Source of the DNA: Psychrobacter sp. Cmf 22.2
GTDB taxonomy: Bacteria; Pseudomonadota; Gammaproteobacteria; Pseudomonadales; Moraxellaceae
Length of the DNA: 64,000 bases
NCBI RefSeq assembly: GCF_001921745.1
Contig: NZ_MRYA01000003.1
Coordinates: forward strand, 186,001-250,000
Direction of reading: 5' to 3'
A program made the translations under genes and the position numbers. Positions 10,536-19,704 of this stretch are shown here, in pieces. Below the pieces are notes generated by a model that did not search any database, was not told the origin of the DNA, and saw nothing but the letters and a program-made list of their open reading frames with translations. Within the stretch, counting starts at the first letter, position 1. Each line of letters starts with the position of its first letter.

Positions 10536-12050
10536 TTAAGCAAACGCTTTTAAGCGTGCACGACCATTAATGACCGCTTGCTTGACTTGATTGGGTGCAG
10601 TGCCACCTAGATGATCACGAGCAGCCAATGAACCCTCAAGCGTCAAGTAGTCAAAGACGTCATCACCGATTGCATCGCTAAACTGTTGCAGTTGCGCTAG
10701 TGATAAGTCGCTTAGATCAACGCCTTCTTTAATACCTAGCGCAACGGCATTGCCAACGACTTCGTGCGCGTCACGAAATGCTACACCGCGGCGCACCAGA
10801 TAGTCTGCTAGGTCGGTCGCAGTGGCATAACCCTTCATGGTCGCTTCACGCATGGCCTCGATATTAGGGGTGATATTGGGCAACATATCAGCAAAAGCGA
10901 GTAGCGAACCAGTTAAGGTGTCGACGCAATCAAACAAAGGCTCTTTGTCTTCTTGATTGTCTTTATTGTAGGCAAGTGGCTGGTTCTTCATCAGACTAAG
11001 TAGCGTCATTAATTGCCCATAAACACGCGCTGTTTTACCGCGCACTAATTCTGGCACGTCAGGGTTTTTCTTTTGCGGCATGATAGATGAACCGGTACAG
11101 AAACGGTCCGGTATCTGCACAAAATTAAACTGTGCCGACATCCACAAGATAATCTCTTCACTCATGCGTGATAGATGCATCATTAGGATGGAAGCGTTTG
11201 AGGTAAATTCAATGGCAAAATCACGATCTGACACGGCATCTAATGAGTTTTGACAAATACCTTCAAAACCTAACAACTCAGCGGTAATAGTACGATCAAT
11301 AGGAAACGTTGTACCAGCGAGGGCAGCACTACCAAGTGGCATCTGATTGATACGGCGGCGCGTATCGACCAGGCGCTCGGTATCACGATATAACATCTCA
11401 AACCATGCCATCACGTGGTGACCAAAGCTTACTGGCTGCGCCGTTTGTAAATGAGTAAAGCCTGGCATAATCGTGTCAGTATGTTGTTCAGCTAGGCTAA
11501 GTAGGCCACTTTGTAGACGTACTAACAGTGCGATAACATTGTCAGTCTCTTCGCGCAGCCACAAGCGTATATCGGTTGCAACCTGATCATTACGGCTACG
11601 TCCCGTATGTAGTTTTTTGCCAACCGCTCCGACAATACTAGTCAAGCGCGACTCAACATTCATGTGCACGTCTTCAAGCGCAATTGACCAGTTAAACGTT
11701 CCAGCTTCAATCTCGCGTAAGACTTGTTGTAAGCCGTCAATAATGGTTGCGACTTCGTCAGCTGTTAAAATATCGCACTCTTTGAGCATAGTTGCATGGG
11801 CAATCGAGCCTTCGATATCATGACGTGCAAAGCGCTGGTCAAAGCCGACCGAAGCTGTGAATGCTGCAACGAAGCTATCAGTCGCTTCACTAAAGCGTCC
11901 ACCCCACATTTGTTGTCCTGGTGCGCTGTTTTCAGGTTGGCTACTTGGCATATGGTTGTCCGGATAAGAGGCATCTGTGTTAGAATCAGCAGAGGCACGT
12001 GAATTATTATCTTGCTTGGGATTACTAGAATTTGAAGAATTGGCGTTCAT
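10536..12050 (-). CDS. argH: argininosuccinate lyase
   Basis: The lyase splits argininosuccinate to arginine and fumarate, the last step of arginine synthesis. The core starts at [13 protein letters not shown] and carries the superfamily signature [12 protein letters not shown] with the catalytic Ser loop, plus [13 protein letters not shown] and [10 protein letters not shown]. The frame as given has about 47 extra N-terminal residues, rich in Asn and Ser (residues 1-47), absent from typical ArgH (about 460 residues). An internal Met (MPSSQPEN, near 11951, or MWGGRF) may be the true start. The gene is divergent from a LytS/AlgZ-type kinase gene, as argH is from algZ in Pseudomonas. Confidence 0.96.
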   Translation of the reverse strand: MNANSSNSSNPKQDNNSRASADSNTDASYPDNHMPSSQPENSAPGQQMWGGRFSEATDSFVAAFTASVGFDQRFARHDIEGSIAHATMLKECDILTADEVATIIDGLQQVLREIEAGTFNWSIALEDVHMNVESRLTSIVGAVGKKLHTGRSRNDQVATDIRLWLREETDNVIALLVRLQSGLLSLAEQHTDTIMPGFTHLQTAQPVSFGHHVMAWFEMLYRDTERLVDTRRRINQMPLGSAALAGTTFPIDRTITAELLGFEGICQNSLDAVSDRDFAIEFTSNASILMMHLSRMSEEIILWMSAQFNFVQIPDRFCTGSSIMPQKKNPDVPELVRGKTARVYGQLMTLLSLMKNQPLAYNKDNQEDKEPLFDCVDTLTGSLLAFADMLPNITPNIEAMREATMKGYATATDLADYLVRRGVAFRDAHEVVGNAVALGIKEGVDLSDLSLAQLQQFSDAIGDDVFDYLTLEGSLAARDHLGGTAPNQVKQAVINGRARLKAFA

Positions 12051-13183
12051 ATTGGTCTAAGACAAGTCAGAAAAATAAGAGCTCAAGTATAGCAAAGGAT
12101 GAGGTCGCCTTACTAGCTGAGCGCTTAGAGTTTTTCATGCCCAAGCTTATAGAGATGATGAAGCCTTGGCAATGGATGCTCTACATCTTTTTTTGGGCGC
12201 TATTTGTGACGTCGATTGATCGTCACGACCTAGCCACTTGGCCTCAGTTTTTCGTTAAATTTTTGAGCAGAATTGTTCAATATACTTTGAGTATCATCCC
12301 ATCTTTATATCTTATAGATTACCTACGGCCTATCTTTAAACGCGAAAATCCTATCAATGTCAGTATGAAAATACTGCTTTTGTTTGCGATTACGTCGGCT
12401 GTGTCTGCGACTTTAGTTATGCTGGTTATGATCAATACTGGCTGGCTGGTTTATGAGCGTAAAGCGTTTATTCTAAACGTATTATTCAATATTGTGATTA
12501 CGGTTGGCTTCACTTTGGTGTTTATGATGTACTTTATCAGGCGTTATCGTGAGCTGATTGCTCTAAAGCAGTCATTTGAGCATAAATTAACTGCTCAAAA
12601 CGATTTGATAAAAGCTCGTATTGCCCCGCACTTTTTTTTCAATACAGTGAATAGTCTGGTATCTCTTATTGAGTCCAATCCACCAAAGGCCGCTGAACTT
12701 TTGCATCATGTATCAGCCCTGTTTCGTGCCGCTTTTGATGGGACGCGCGAGATCAGCTTTGAAGAAGAAGTCGCACTTTGCGAGCATTATTTAGCCATTG
12801 AATCGAGTCGTTTGGGCGAAAAGCTGGTCGTCAATTGGAATCTTCCTGATGATGACGTCATGTACGATATGGTGATTACGGCCTTAACTCTGCAAAGCGT
12901 CCTCGAAAAAATGCTACTCAATGTCGTTGAGATGACGACTGAAACTATTTTTATTGATATTACAATAAAGTGGCAACAGCACCGGGTTACTATTACTGTT
13001 ACTGTCCAGTTGCCCAGCAAGACCTTAATGGTCGTCCATGACCTACGTCGACATGTAAATTTTCATATTCAAGCTGAGCGCCTTCGGGCTTATTTTGATC
13101 AGAGTGCGGACATACAAAGTGATGTCACCAATGAGCGAATAGTGACTGTCATCCACTATCCTTTATATGATGTGGGCATTTAG
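12032..13183 (+). CDS. algZ: AlgZ/FimS-like sensor histidine kinase
   Basis: A LytS-family kinase of up to 383 residues. Four hydrophobic segments (for example [35 protein letters not shown] and [20 protein letters not shown]) form the membrane module. The phosphoacceptor region is [16 protein letters not shown], with the His in the usual PHFxFN context. The C-terminal ATPase domain is divergent: the LQPLVENA helix reads [13 protein letters not shown] and no DxGxG box is seen. The start is uncertain: TTG 12032 overlaps the 5' end of argH on the other strand by 19 bases, and ATG 12137 ([13 protein letters not shown]) is the alternative. Order argH-kinase-regulator-hemC-hemD matches Pseudomonas algZ/algR. 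Confidence 0.82.
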   Translation: MKNWRSYWSKTSQKNKSSSIAKDEVALLAERLEFFMPKLIEMMKPWQWMLYIFFWALFVTSIDRHDLATWPQFFVKFLSRIVQYTLSIIPSLYLIDYLRPIFKRENPINVSMKILLLFAITSAVSATLVMLVMINTGWLVYERKAFILNVLFNIVITVGFTLVFMMYFIRRYRELIALKQSFEHKLTAQNDLIKARIAPHFFFNTVNSLVSLIESNPPKAAELLHHVSALFRAAFDGTREISFEEEVALCEHYLAIESSRLGEKLVVNWNLPDDDVMYDMVITALTLQSVLEKMLLNVVEMTTETIFIDITIKWQQHRVTITVTVQLPSKTLMVVHDLRRHVNFHIQAERLRAYFDQSADIQSDVTNERIVTVIHYPLYDVGI

Positions 13184-13646
13184 TGGACGATAGGCTATGC
13201 AAGGTAAATTGTCTAAGCCAATTTCTAGCATTTGTTTTAAATCGTGCCATTTTTCTACCTTTTATTCAAATATTACTACCGCCAATATAAACATGGCATA
13301 TTTATTGCTCTTTATCTTGTATAACCTTACTTTAAAGAATAAATCAGTAAAATACATTTTGACTCATTAACTAACTTATAATGAAAGGTTTTAAGTCCAA
13401 AACTGCGTAAGTGCTATGTCGCCTTGCCTGTTCTAATAACATATAAAGGACAAACACTCTCTAAAAATTATGCAAGCTTTATTGTTTGATGAGAGTAATA
13501 TAGAGGCTAGTTCTCGGTGTCTAACTAATTAATTATAGAGTCACTAAATAATCGTTTTATGTATGCTGAGCTACTACGTTTTTGTACAAATATAATCTTA
13601 AAGGTAGTTAATAGTATAATTATTATGCTGTAAGAGAGGAGTCTAC
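13184..13646. other. intergenic region between kinase and regulator genes
   Basis: 463 A+T-rich bases with no supported gene. It is long for a kinase/regulator pair, so the regulator probably has its own promoter. Two TATAAT matches occur (13591-13596 and 13615-13620) but neither has a good -35 at the right distance. GAGAGGAG before 13647 is a strong ribosome-binding site. Confidence 0.45.
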
Positions 13647-14384
13647 ATGCGGATTGTAGTTTGTGATGATGAGCCACTTGCTCGTGAGCGCTTGGTCAGA
13701 ATCGTGCAAGAATCAGGGTACGAAGTTGTTGCCCAAGCAACTACTGGCGCCGAGGCTATAACGGCAGTGAAAGTACAGCAGCCTGATATAATATTGCTCG
13801 ATATACGTATGCCAGAAATGGATGGGGTGCGCTGTGCCCAAGCGCTAAATGAGCTTGAACACCCGCCCGCTATTATTTTTGTTACTGCCTACGATCATTA
13901 TGCCATTGCCGCATTTAAAGCAAATGCCATTGGCTATTTACTAAAACCGGCCAATAAAGACGAACTAATAGAAGCCTTAAGTCAAGCAAAAAACCTAAAT
14001 GCCGCTCAGTTAAATGAGATTCGTAAGCTTGAAGATCCCACTGCTCGACCTGTTCGTGAACATATCGCAGCGCGTACGCATCGCGGTGTGGAGCTGATTA
14101 AACTTAAAGATATCTATTACTTCACTGCTGATCAAAAGTATGTCAAAGTCCGTCATAAAGAAGGCACAGTACTTATTGATGAGACGCTAAAAGAGCTTGA
14201 GCAAGAGTTTGAAAGTCGACTTTTTCGAGTCCATCGTAATGCGATCATTAACCTAGGGTTTTTGGATTACTTAGAGACAGTAGATTCAGGTCAGTATCAA
14301 GTACGCTTTAAAGGACTGGATGAAACGTTATCGGTTAGCCGGCGACATCTGCCAGCGCTACGAGAGAAAATCCAAAGTATGTAA
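13647..14384 (+). CDS. algR: LytTR-family response regulator, AlgR-like
   Basis: A 245-residue response regulator. The receiver domain (about 1-120) has the acidic pair CDDEP, the phosphoacceptor Asp52 in ILLDIRMPEMDG, the switch Thr in FVTAYD and the Lys in YLLKPANKDEL. The C-terminal LytTR DNA-binding domain (about 140-245) has HRGVELIKLKDIYYFTADQK and FRVHRNAIINLGFLD. In Pseudomonas the AlgR homologue controls type IV pili and exopolysaccharide; the same genetic neighbourhood suggests, but does not prove, a similar role. It has a strong ribosome-binding site and a terminator about 115 bases after its stop. Confidence 0.92.
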   Translation: MRIVVCDDEPLARERLVRIVQESGYEVVAQATTGAEAITAVKVQQPDIILLDIRMPEMDGVRCAQALNELEHPPAIIFVTAYDHYAIAAFKANAIGYLLKPANKDELIEALSQAKNLNAAQLNEIRKLEDPTARPVREHIAARTHRGVELIKLKDIYYFTADQKYVKVRHKEGTVLIDETLKELEQEFESRLFRVHRNAIINLGFLDYLETVDSGQYQVRFKGLDETLSVSRRHLPALREKIQSM

Positions 14385-14498
14385 TCGTTACTGCTGACTA
14401 TGGAAAAGACCAGGACGTATGCGTCTTCACTGTTATGCACGAATAACCAGTTACTTATAAATAGTTAGTAACAACCAAAATCTCTCAGTCATATCTTC

Positions 14499-14534
14499 AT
14501 ACCCTTATTTATGCTTAAATAGGGGTATTTTTTT
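14499..14534 (+). terminator. terminator after the AlgR-like regulator gene
   Basis: ATACCCTTA pairs with TAGGGGTAT (one G-T pair), with loop TTTATGCTTAAA part-paired, followed by seven T residues. It separates the regulator gene from hemC. Confidence 0.8.
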
Positions 14535-14625
14535 GCGTCAGACAAAAATTCTTACCTAATAAAGGCATGCAAGCAGCAGGTTTACTGGCGCATTAGACTT
14601 AGTATTAACAATTTTAAGGCTTATC

Positions 14626-15651
14626 ATGAGTAATACACAGCTATCTGATTTACATACCTTGAATATTGCTACCCGTCAAAGTCCACTTGCGCTCTGGCAA
14701 GCAGAGCATATTCGCGATCGATTGTTAAAGCTATATCCAGAGCTGACAATTAATCTACTAAAAATCGTCACTAAAGGTGACAAGATATTAGACACGCCAT
14801 TGGCAAAAATAGGCGGTAAAGGCTTATTCGTCAAAGAGTTAGAGCAAGCCTTATACGATGGGCAGGCGGATATTGCGGTGCACTCACTAAAAGATGTCCC
14901 CATGCAGCTACCTGAAGGACTGACATTAGGGGTTTACTGCAAGCGCGAAGCGCCGACCGACGCCTTTGTCTCCAATACTTATAATAATATTGATGAGTTG
15001 CCACAAGGGGCGATCGTCGGTACTGCAAGTTTACGTCGTCAATGTCAAATCAAAGCCTATCGTCCAGATTTGCAAATTAAGACCTTGCGCGGCAACGTTG
15101 GCACACGCCTAGGTAAACTTGACGCAGGCGATTATGATGCCATTATTTTGGCGACCAGCGGTTTACAACGTATTGAGCTTGATGAACGTATCCGCGGGGA
15201 GCTGGCTATCGATACTTGTTTGCCAGCCGTCGGTCAAGGGGCGTTAGCCATTGAATGCCGTCAAGACGATACCAACGTATTAGAGCTACTCGCCCCCTTA
15301 AATGATGACAAAGCTCGCATTCGTCTCATCGCTGAGCGCGCGTTAAATCGTCATCTAGAAGGTGGTTGCCAAGTTCCGATTGCAGCTTATGCCGTATTGC
15401 AGACAGATGAGACAACAGAAGCTACTACCGTTTATGACAACGATGATAACGGCAGTCATTTATGGTTGCGCGGCCGTGTTGGGCAAGCAGATGGTAGTGA
15501 ATTACTCAAAGCTGAAAAGCGCATCGTATTGTCTGGCACGCAAGCGGAAAAAGAAGATCAAGCAAATCAGTTAGGTATTGATGTCGCTAAAATGTTACTT
15601 GTTGACGGTGCAGGGGCTATCTTGTCAGCGATCTATCACCCTGAAACATAA
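14626..15651 (+). CDS. hemC: porphobilinogen deaminase (hydroxymethylbilane synthase)
   Basis: A 341-residue HemC that joins four porphobilinogen units to hydroxymethylbilane in heme synthesis. It has [59 protein letters not shown] and the cofactor-attachment segment [14 protein letters not shown] with Cys248. It is slightly longer than the usual ~310 residues because of a polar insertion around residues 260-280 ([19 protein letters not shown]). ATG at 14626 follows AAGG. Order hemC-hemD-hemX is the usual gammaproteobacterial one. Confidence 0.97.
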   Translation: MSNTQLSDLHTLNIATRQSPLALWQAEHIRDRLLKLYPELTINLLKIVTKGDKILDTPLAKIGGKGLFVKELEQALYDGQADIAVHSLKDVPMQLPEGLTLGVYCKREAPTDAFVSNTYNNIDELPQGAIVGTASLRRQCQIKAYRPDLQIKTLRGNVGTRLGKLDAGDYDAIILATSGLQRIELDERIRGELAIDTCLPAVGQGALAIECRQDDTNVLELLAPLNDDKARIRLIAERALNRHLEGGCQVPIAAYAVLQTDETTEATTVYDNDDNGSHLWLRGRVGQADGSELLKAEKRIVLSGTQAEKEDQANQLGIDVAKMLLVDGAGAILSAIYHPET

Positions 15652-15688
15652 ATACTGATAAGTACTGCTGATATAAGCAGCAATGAGC

Positions 15689-15719
15689 TATGCTATATAC
15701 CGCTCACGTATATAGCATA
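15689..15719. repeat. 11-bp perfect inverted repeat between hemC and hemD
   Basis: TATGCTATATA and TATATAGCATA flank a nine-base spacer. No T-run follows, so it is not an obvious terminator. A smaller hairpin (GCTG...CAGC) precedes it at 15667-15681. It could be an operator or an mRNA-processing hairpin. Confidence 0.6.
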
Positions 15720-15817
15720 CAGTTATATAGATCTTAATATTTACATTTTGATATCTACTTTTTAATATCTATGTTAGCTGAATCTAACTACACGATACTT
15801 TAAGCAGTGGTAGGCCT

Positions 15818-16783
15818 ATGTCACGCGCATTTTTGTCTCAGTCAACTAATGACTTATCATCGACAGTCGTCATCAATACTCGTCCGCTAGAACGTGCAGC
15901 GCCATTGACAGCGCATTTGCAAAATGCAGGCTTCAGCGTTGTCGATATGCCAATGCTCACACTAAAGCCGCGAATAGTAAGCGACGCGGATATCGATTTG
16001 ATGCAAGACTGGCTGTCAGGTAGTTATGACGCACTCGTTATCGTCAGTCCTACTGCAGCAGCGTCAGGACTAGCAGTCTGGCAAGCCCTTAAAAAGACCA
16101 CAGAAAGGTCTACTGATGATCTATTGTCAGAATCAAAGACACTTTACCCTAGTCAGCCACCAAGTCATCTGATTGCAGTAGGAGAGGCGACAGCGGCTGT
16201 GTTACAAGATTCTAAGTTGCCATTTAAGTATCAGGTGTTACAGCCGAAGGTTGCCAATAATGAAGGTATGCTAGCAATGCCTGAGATTGAGCGTTTGCAA
16301 GCTGGTGATAAACTACTCATCTGGCGCGGTTTGGGAGGACGACGGTTATTGGTCGATACGTTAAAAGCGCGCGGTGTGCATATTGACAGTATTGCATGGT
16401 ATGAGCGTACCCAACCTACCGATGCAAAGGCAAACTATCAGCGATGGGTTAAGCAATTTATTGATCAAAGTACTAATCAAAGTACCAGTCAATCGCAGCA
16501 GACTGTACAAGCACAAGTATCTAAGCCTATCGTCATTATCAGTAGTGGTACAGCATTTGAGCATTGGACAGACATCGTTAAGCAGACGCAGTCAGATTTA
16601 GATGTCGCCTCAAAAAGTATCATATTACCGACCCTGACAGATTTTAACTATGTGGTTTTGGGTGAGCGCTTAGCCAACATGGTAGCAGCAGAGCAGTTAC
16701 ACTATTGGCAAGTAGAAGATTTGTCTCCTACGACTATCTCGGCTGCCATTAAGCAGGGCAGGTGGTTAGCCATAAAACAGTAA
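15818..16783 (+). CDS. hemD: uroporphyrinogen-III synthase
   Basis: A 321-residue HemD-family protein that cyclises hydroxymethylbilane with ring-D inversion. The N-terminal half shows VINTRPLERAAPLTAHL and YDALVIVSPTAAASGL, the C-terminal half has RGLGGRRLLVDTLKARG and IVIISSGTAFEHW, the family's weakly conserved but recognisable strands. It is longer than typical (about 250) because of polar insertions near residues 90-115 and a Gln/Ser-rich stretch near 215-230 (QSTNQSTSQSQQ). It sits between hemC and hemX, which supports the assignment. Confidence 0.9.
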   Translation: MSRAFLSQSTNDLSSTVVINTRPLERAAPLTAHLQNAGFSVVDMPMLTLKPRIVSDADIDLMQDWLSGSYDALVIVSPTAAASGLAVWQALKKTTERSTDDLLSESKTLYPSQPPSHLIAVGEATAAVLQDSKLPFKYQVLQPKVANNEGMLAMPEIERLQAGDKLLIWRGLGGRRLLVDTLKARGVHIDSIAWYERTQPTDAKANYQRWVKQFIDQSTNQSTSQSQQTVQAQVSKPIVIISSGTAFEHWTDIVKQTQSDLDVASKSIILPTLTDFNYVVLGERLANMVAAEQLHYWQVEDLSPTTISAAIKQGRWLAIKQ

Positions 16784-16842
16784 ACCTGTCTTGTGCGTTC
16801 ATTTTTATGTGTCACTAAAACTATCGATAACGGTACCGCTTT

Positions 16843-17787
16843 ATGTCAACCAAGTCTAAAGATTCTACAGCGAATGACTTGTCGGTAAATCAGCAGCAGC
16901 AACAGGCACGTATGTTGTTATTACGCTTACAATGGCTGTTTATTTTGTTATTGGTTATCGCTTTAGCTTGGTTATATATTACTCAGCAACGTTTTCAAAA
17001 CCAAATCAATGAACGTCTACAGAGTAATGAGCATATGGTTAGTCGTCTAAATGAGATGGATGACCGTCTATTTGCTATCAGCCAACGAACGCTACCAGAG
17101 CCAAGTAAAACGCCAAACAGCCAAGCACAAAATCAACTTGATTTATTACGTATTCAAATACAGGCAGTCGATAGACTAATAGCAGACAACAATTATAAGG
17201 GATCAATTGATTTATTACAGGGTCTACTATGGCAGTTGTCGCAAGATAGTAACGAGATATCGCCAGCGTTGACTATTGTGATTAAACAAAGCTTGACTAA
17301 GGATATTGAGCGTTTACAAGCCCAAAGCTCGCAGCCTAGTCCCTGGCAGCTACAAACCTTAGCTATTCAGAATGTTCAAGAGTTTTTGCACCGTTATGTG
17401 CGTACCAGCAGTCAGAAAAACAGCGTAGCATTAACTCGTCAGCAATTAGCTGGTCATGAAGTTATTATGGTTTTAAATTTAGCCATTCAAGCCAGCAATA
17501 TGCGCGAGCAAGATCAGCTGATTGAATACTTAAACCAAGCACAGGCGCAGTTACAGACTTTGGTCAAAGATACCTCTTCTAGCTCGCAAACGAAACCTAG
17601 TACCTCATCACAATTATCATTTATGGATAACAAGCCAACGACTGAACAGCAAAAAACTCCGATGACGATGGAGTCACCAGAGGATATTGTAGAAGCAATT
17701 GCTTGGCTTGATAAGCTAATCGCTAACACACCCAAGCCCACGCATTTATTGACTACTCAAATGTTGGATAAGCCTGAGCACAAATAG
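16843..17787 (+). CDS. hemX: HemX-like membrane protein (uroporphyrinogen-III C-methyltransferase-like)
   Basis: A 314-residue protein with a short cytoplasmic polar N terminus, one transmembrane segment (about residues 27-47, LLRLQWLFILLLVIALAWLY) and a periplasmic, mostly helical body with a coiled-coil start (QQRFQNQINERLQSNEHMVS). This is the HemX architecture; despite the database name there is no methyltransferase active site. Its function in heme synthesis is unsettled. The C-terminal ~80 residues are Ser/Thr/Gln/Pro-rich. In Pseudomonas hemY follows; here hemY is absent and a thioesterase gene follows instead. Confidence 0.82.
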   Translation: MSTKSKDSTANDLSVNQQQQQARMLLLRLQWLFILLLVIALAWLYITQQRFQNQINERLQSNEHMVSRLNEMDDRLFAISQRTLPEPSKTPNSQAQNQLDLLRIQIQAVDRLIADNNYKGSIDLLQGLLWQLSQDSNEISPALTIVIKQSLTKDIERLQAQSSQPSPWQLQTLAIQNVQEFLHRYVRTSSQKNSVALTRQQLAGHEVIMVLNLAIQASNMREQDQLIEYLNQAQAQLQTLVKDTSSSSQTKPSTSSQLSFMDNKPTTEQQKTPMTMESPEDIVEAIAWLDKLIANTPKPTHLLTTQMLDKPEHK

Positions 17788-17794
17788 ACTTTTA

Positions 17795-17845
17795 GTATGA
17801 GACTGTCAGTATACTCAAGCATTTTGAGCGCTGATACTCTCATAC
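17795..17845 (+). terminator. long imperfect hairpin after hemX
   Basis: Outer arms GTATGAGA/TCTCATAC (perfect 8 bp) enclose an inner stem CTCAA/TTGAG. No clear T-run follows, so termination would be weak; it may instead stabilise mRNA ends. Confidence 0.45.
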
Positions 17846-17879
17846 ATTTATATGTGGGAACCAAAAATTAAGGCAAATT

Positions 17880-18371
17880 ATGGATAACATTAATCACTCT
17901 ACACGCTTAACAGCAGACATGCCAACCGATAGCTATCCTGCAGATCTGGCCCATTATCCAGTCATGCATACCCAGCCGATACATTGGGGAGAGATGGATG
18001 CTTTTAATCATTTAAACAACGTCGTGTTTTATCGTTATGCTGAGTCGGCGCGTATCGCTTATTTGCAGACCTTAGGGATGTTTGATGGCAATATGGTGAC
18101 GGTATTGGCCCAATCAAGCTGTCAGTATTTACGTCCAGTTTTTTATCCAGATACCTTGCTATTAGGGGTACGCTGTCAACGTTTGGGTACCACCAGCATC
18201 GTGATGGAATATAGCTATTATAGTTGTGCGCAGCAAACTATAGTTGCGACTGCTGAGGCAGTGATTGTCCGGTTGGACAGTGATGGCAAGACCAAACTGC
18301 CATGGACGAAAGAGGAGCGTATACGTTTATTAGCGCTCGAACAAAAGGTTGGTCATACCCCTCAATTATAG
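17880..18371 (+). CDS. acyl-CoA thioesterase, 4-hydroxybenzoyl-CoA thioesterase family
   Basis: A 163-residue hot-dog-fold thioesterase. The active-site helix region WGEMDAFNHLNNVVFYRYAESAR is diagnostic of the 4HBT/YbgC type, with the Asp in GEMDAFNH. It hydrolyses acyl-CoA thioesters in the cytoplasm; the natural substrate is unknown. It lies downstream of hemX (92 bases) and converges with ribB across a strong bidirectional terminator. Confidence 0.9.
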   Translation: MDNINHSTRLTADMPTDSYPADLAHYPVMHTQPIHWGEMDAFNHLNNVVFYRYAESARIAYLQTLGMFDGNMVTVLAQSSCQYLRPVFYPDTLLLGVRCQRLGTTSIVMEYSYYSCAQQTIVATAEAVIVRLDSDGKTKLPWTKEERIRLLALEQKVGHTPQL

Positions 18372-18416
18372 CGCTCATCCTTTTTAGTTTGTAAGCCGAT
18401 AGTAAGATAAAAAATA

Positions 18417-18455
18417 ATAAGGCACACTAATCAATCTCATTAGTGTGCCTTATTT
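18417..18455. terminator. bidirectional terminator between thioesterase and ribB genes
   Basis: AAGGCACACTAAT and ATTAGTGTGCCTT form a perfect 13-bp stem around a seven-base loop, with A/T-rich flanks on both sides. It serves both convergent genes. Confidence 0.85.
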
Positions 18456-18477
18456 AAACTATATAATCTAAGTAGAT

Positions 18478-19611
18478 TTACTCTTGACCCTCTTGATGCA
18501 AATCTTGCTTGGGTGCTTGAATAAAGTCAATGACATTCAACTCAAACCCTGATAACGCATAGAATTTCATCGGTGAAGACAAAAGACGCATATCGCGCAC
18601 ACCCAGATGACGCAAAATCTGCGCGCCAACACCAATACTACGATAAGGCTGCTGAGCGATGGTCGAGATCGACTGGTTTTCAGATGCTTTATCTAGTGCA
18701 TCCCCTAAATCCACAGGTTGATGACTGCCAATCCAAACCAAGACGCCACGCTCTGAAGCACTGATTTCTTCTAAAGCAGATTGGACGCTCCAGCCACCGC
18801 GCCCTGTGGTATCGTTTTTGGCTGCAAATAAATCGCGTAGTGGGTGAAAACCATGTACACGTACCGTACTGACGCCTTCGCTAACATCGCCTTTGACTAA
18901 AGCCAAATGGGTCTCATCAGCACCGAATTCACGGAAACGATGCAAAGTAAACGTCCCGTATTCAGTCTCAAATGGATGCGACTCAATCTCTTCTACTGTT
19001 TGCTCATTAGCGATGCGATAGTTGATAAGATCGGCAATGGTGCCGATTTTGATATCGTGTTCTTTGGCGAATACCTCAAGGTCATCACGGCGTGCCATCG
19101 TACCATCAGCATTAATGATTTCTACAATGACGGCTGCAGGTTCAAGTCCTGCGAGGCGCGCCAGATCACAGCCAGCTTCGGTATGTCCGGCACGGTGTAA
19201 TACACCACCATTTTGTGCCATGATTGGGAAGATATGCCCAGGTTGGACGATGTCTTCTGGCTTCGCCGCTGATGACACTGCTGCTTGGATGGTACGTGCA
19301 CGATCTGCTGCAGAAATACCAGTAGTGACACCTTCAGCCGCTTCGATAGAAACGGTAAAGTTGGTACTGAATTTTGCTTCGTTACGATCTGACATCAGTG
19401 GCAATGCGAGCTGTTGGCAGCGCGCTTGTGACAAGGTTAGACACACCAAGCCACGGGCATGGGTGATCATAAAGTTAATATCTTCAGGACGGACATGCGT
19501 GGCTGCCATGATGATATCACCTTCGTTTTCACGATCTTCATCATCCATCAAAATGACCATTTTACCGGCGCGAATGTCTTCAATAATTTCAGGAATCGTA
19601 TTTAAACTCAT
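18478..19611 (-). CDS. ribB: 3,4-dihydroxy-2-butanone-4-phosphate synthase with GTP-cyclohydrolase-II-like C-terminal domain
   Basis: About 377 residues. The N-terminal ~205 residues are DHBP synthase (riboflavin precursor from ribulose 5-phosphate), with the acidic loop DDEDRENEGD and RAGHTEAGCDLARLAG. The C-terminal ~170 residues resemble GTP cyclohydrolase II (GVGAQILRHLGVRDMRLL is retained), but the three zinc cysteines (CxxGDxxxxxxCDC region) are missing: the segment reads VRVHGFHPLRDLFAAKND. The second activity is therefore probably absent, as in RibBX-type proteins. The ATG at 19611 (MSLNTIPEII) is preferred over the in-frame TTG at 19641. No FMN riboswitch fits in the short upstream gap. 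Confidence 0.93.
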   Translation of the reverse strand: MSLNTIPEIIEDIRAGKMVILMDDEDRENEGDIIMAATHVRPEDINFMITHARGLVCLTLSQARCQQLALPLMSDRNEAKFSTNFTVSIEAAEGVTTGISAADRARTIQAAVSSAAKPEDIVQPGHIFPIMAQNGGVLHRAGHTEAGCDLARLAGLEPAAVIVEIINADGTMARRDDLEVFAKEHDIKIGTIADLINYRIANEQTVEEIESHPFETEYGTFTLHRFREFGADETHLALVKGDVSEGVSTVRVHGFHPLRDLFAAKNDTTGRGGWSVQSALEEISASERGVLVWIGSHQPVDLGDALDKASENQSISTIAQQPYRSIGVGAQILRHLGVRDMRLLSSPMKFYALSGFELNVIDFIQAPKQDLHQEGQE

Positions 19612-19704
19612 AAGGGATCTCAATGTTTTAATATTTATCAATATGTGGAGGGATAAAGATTATCTGCCTATTGTAGCAGATAGGCTAAAAAGCTGTGACT
19701 ATCG

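Noticed and set aside
19612-19704. FMN riboswitch in front of ribB
   Set aside because: Only about 90 bases separate ribB from rarA and none of the RFN-element blocks (such as AGGGTTG or CCGAC sets) is present.
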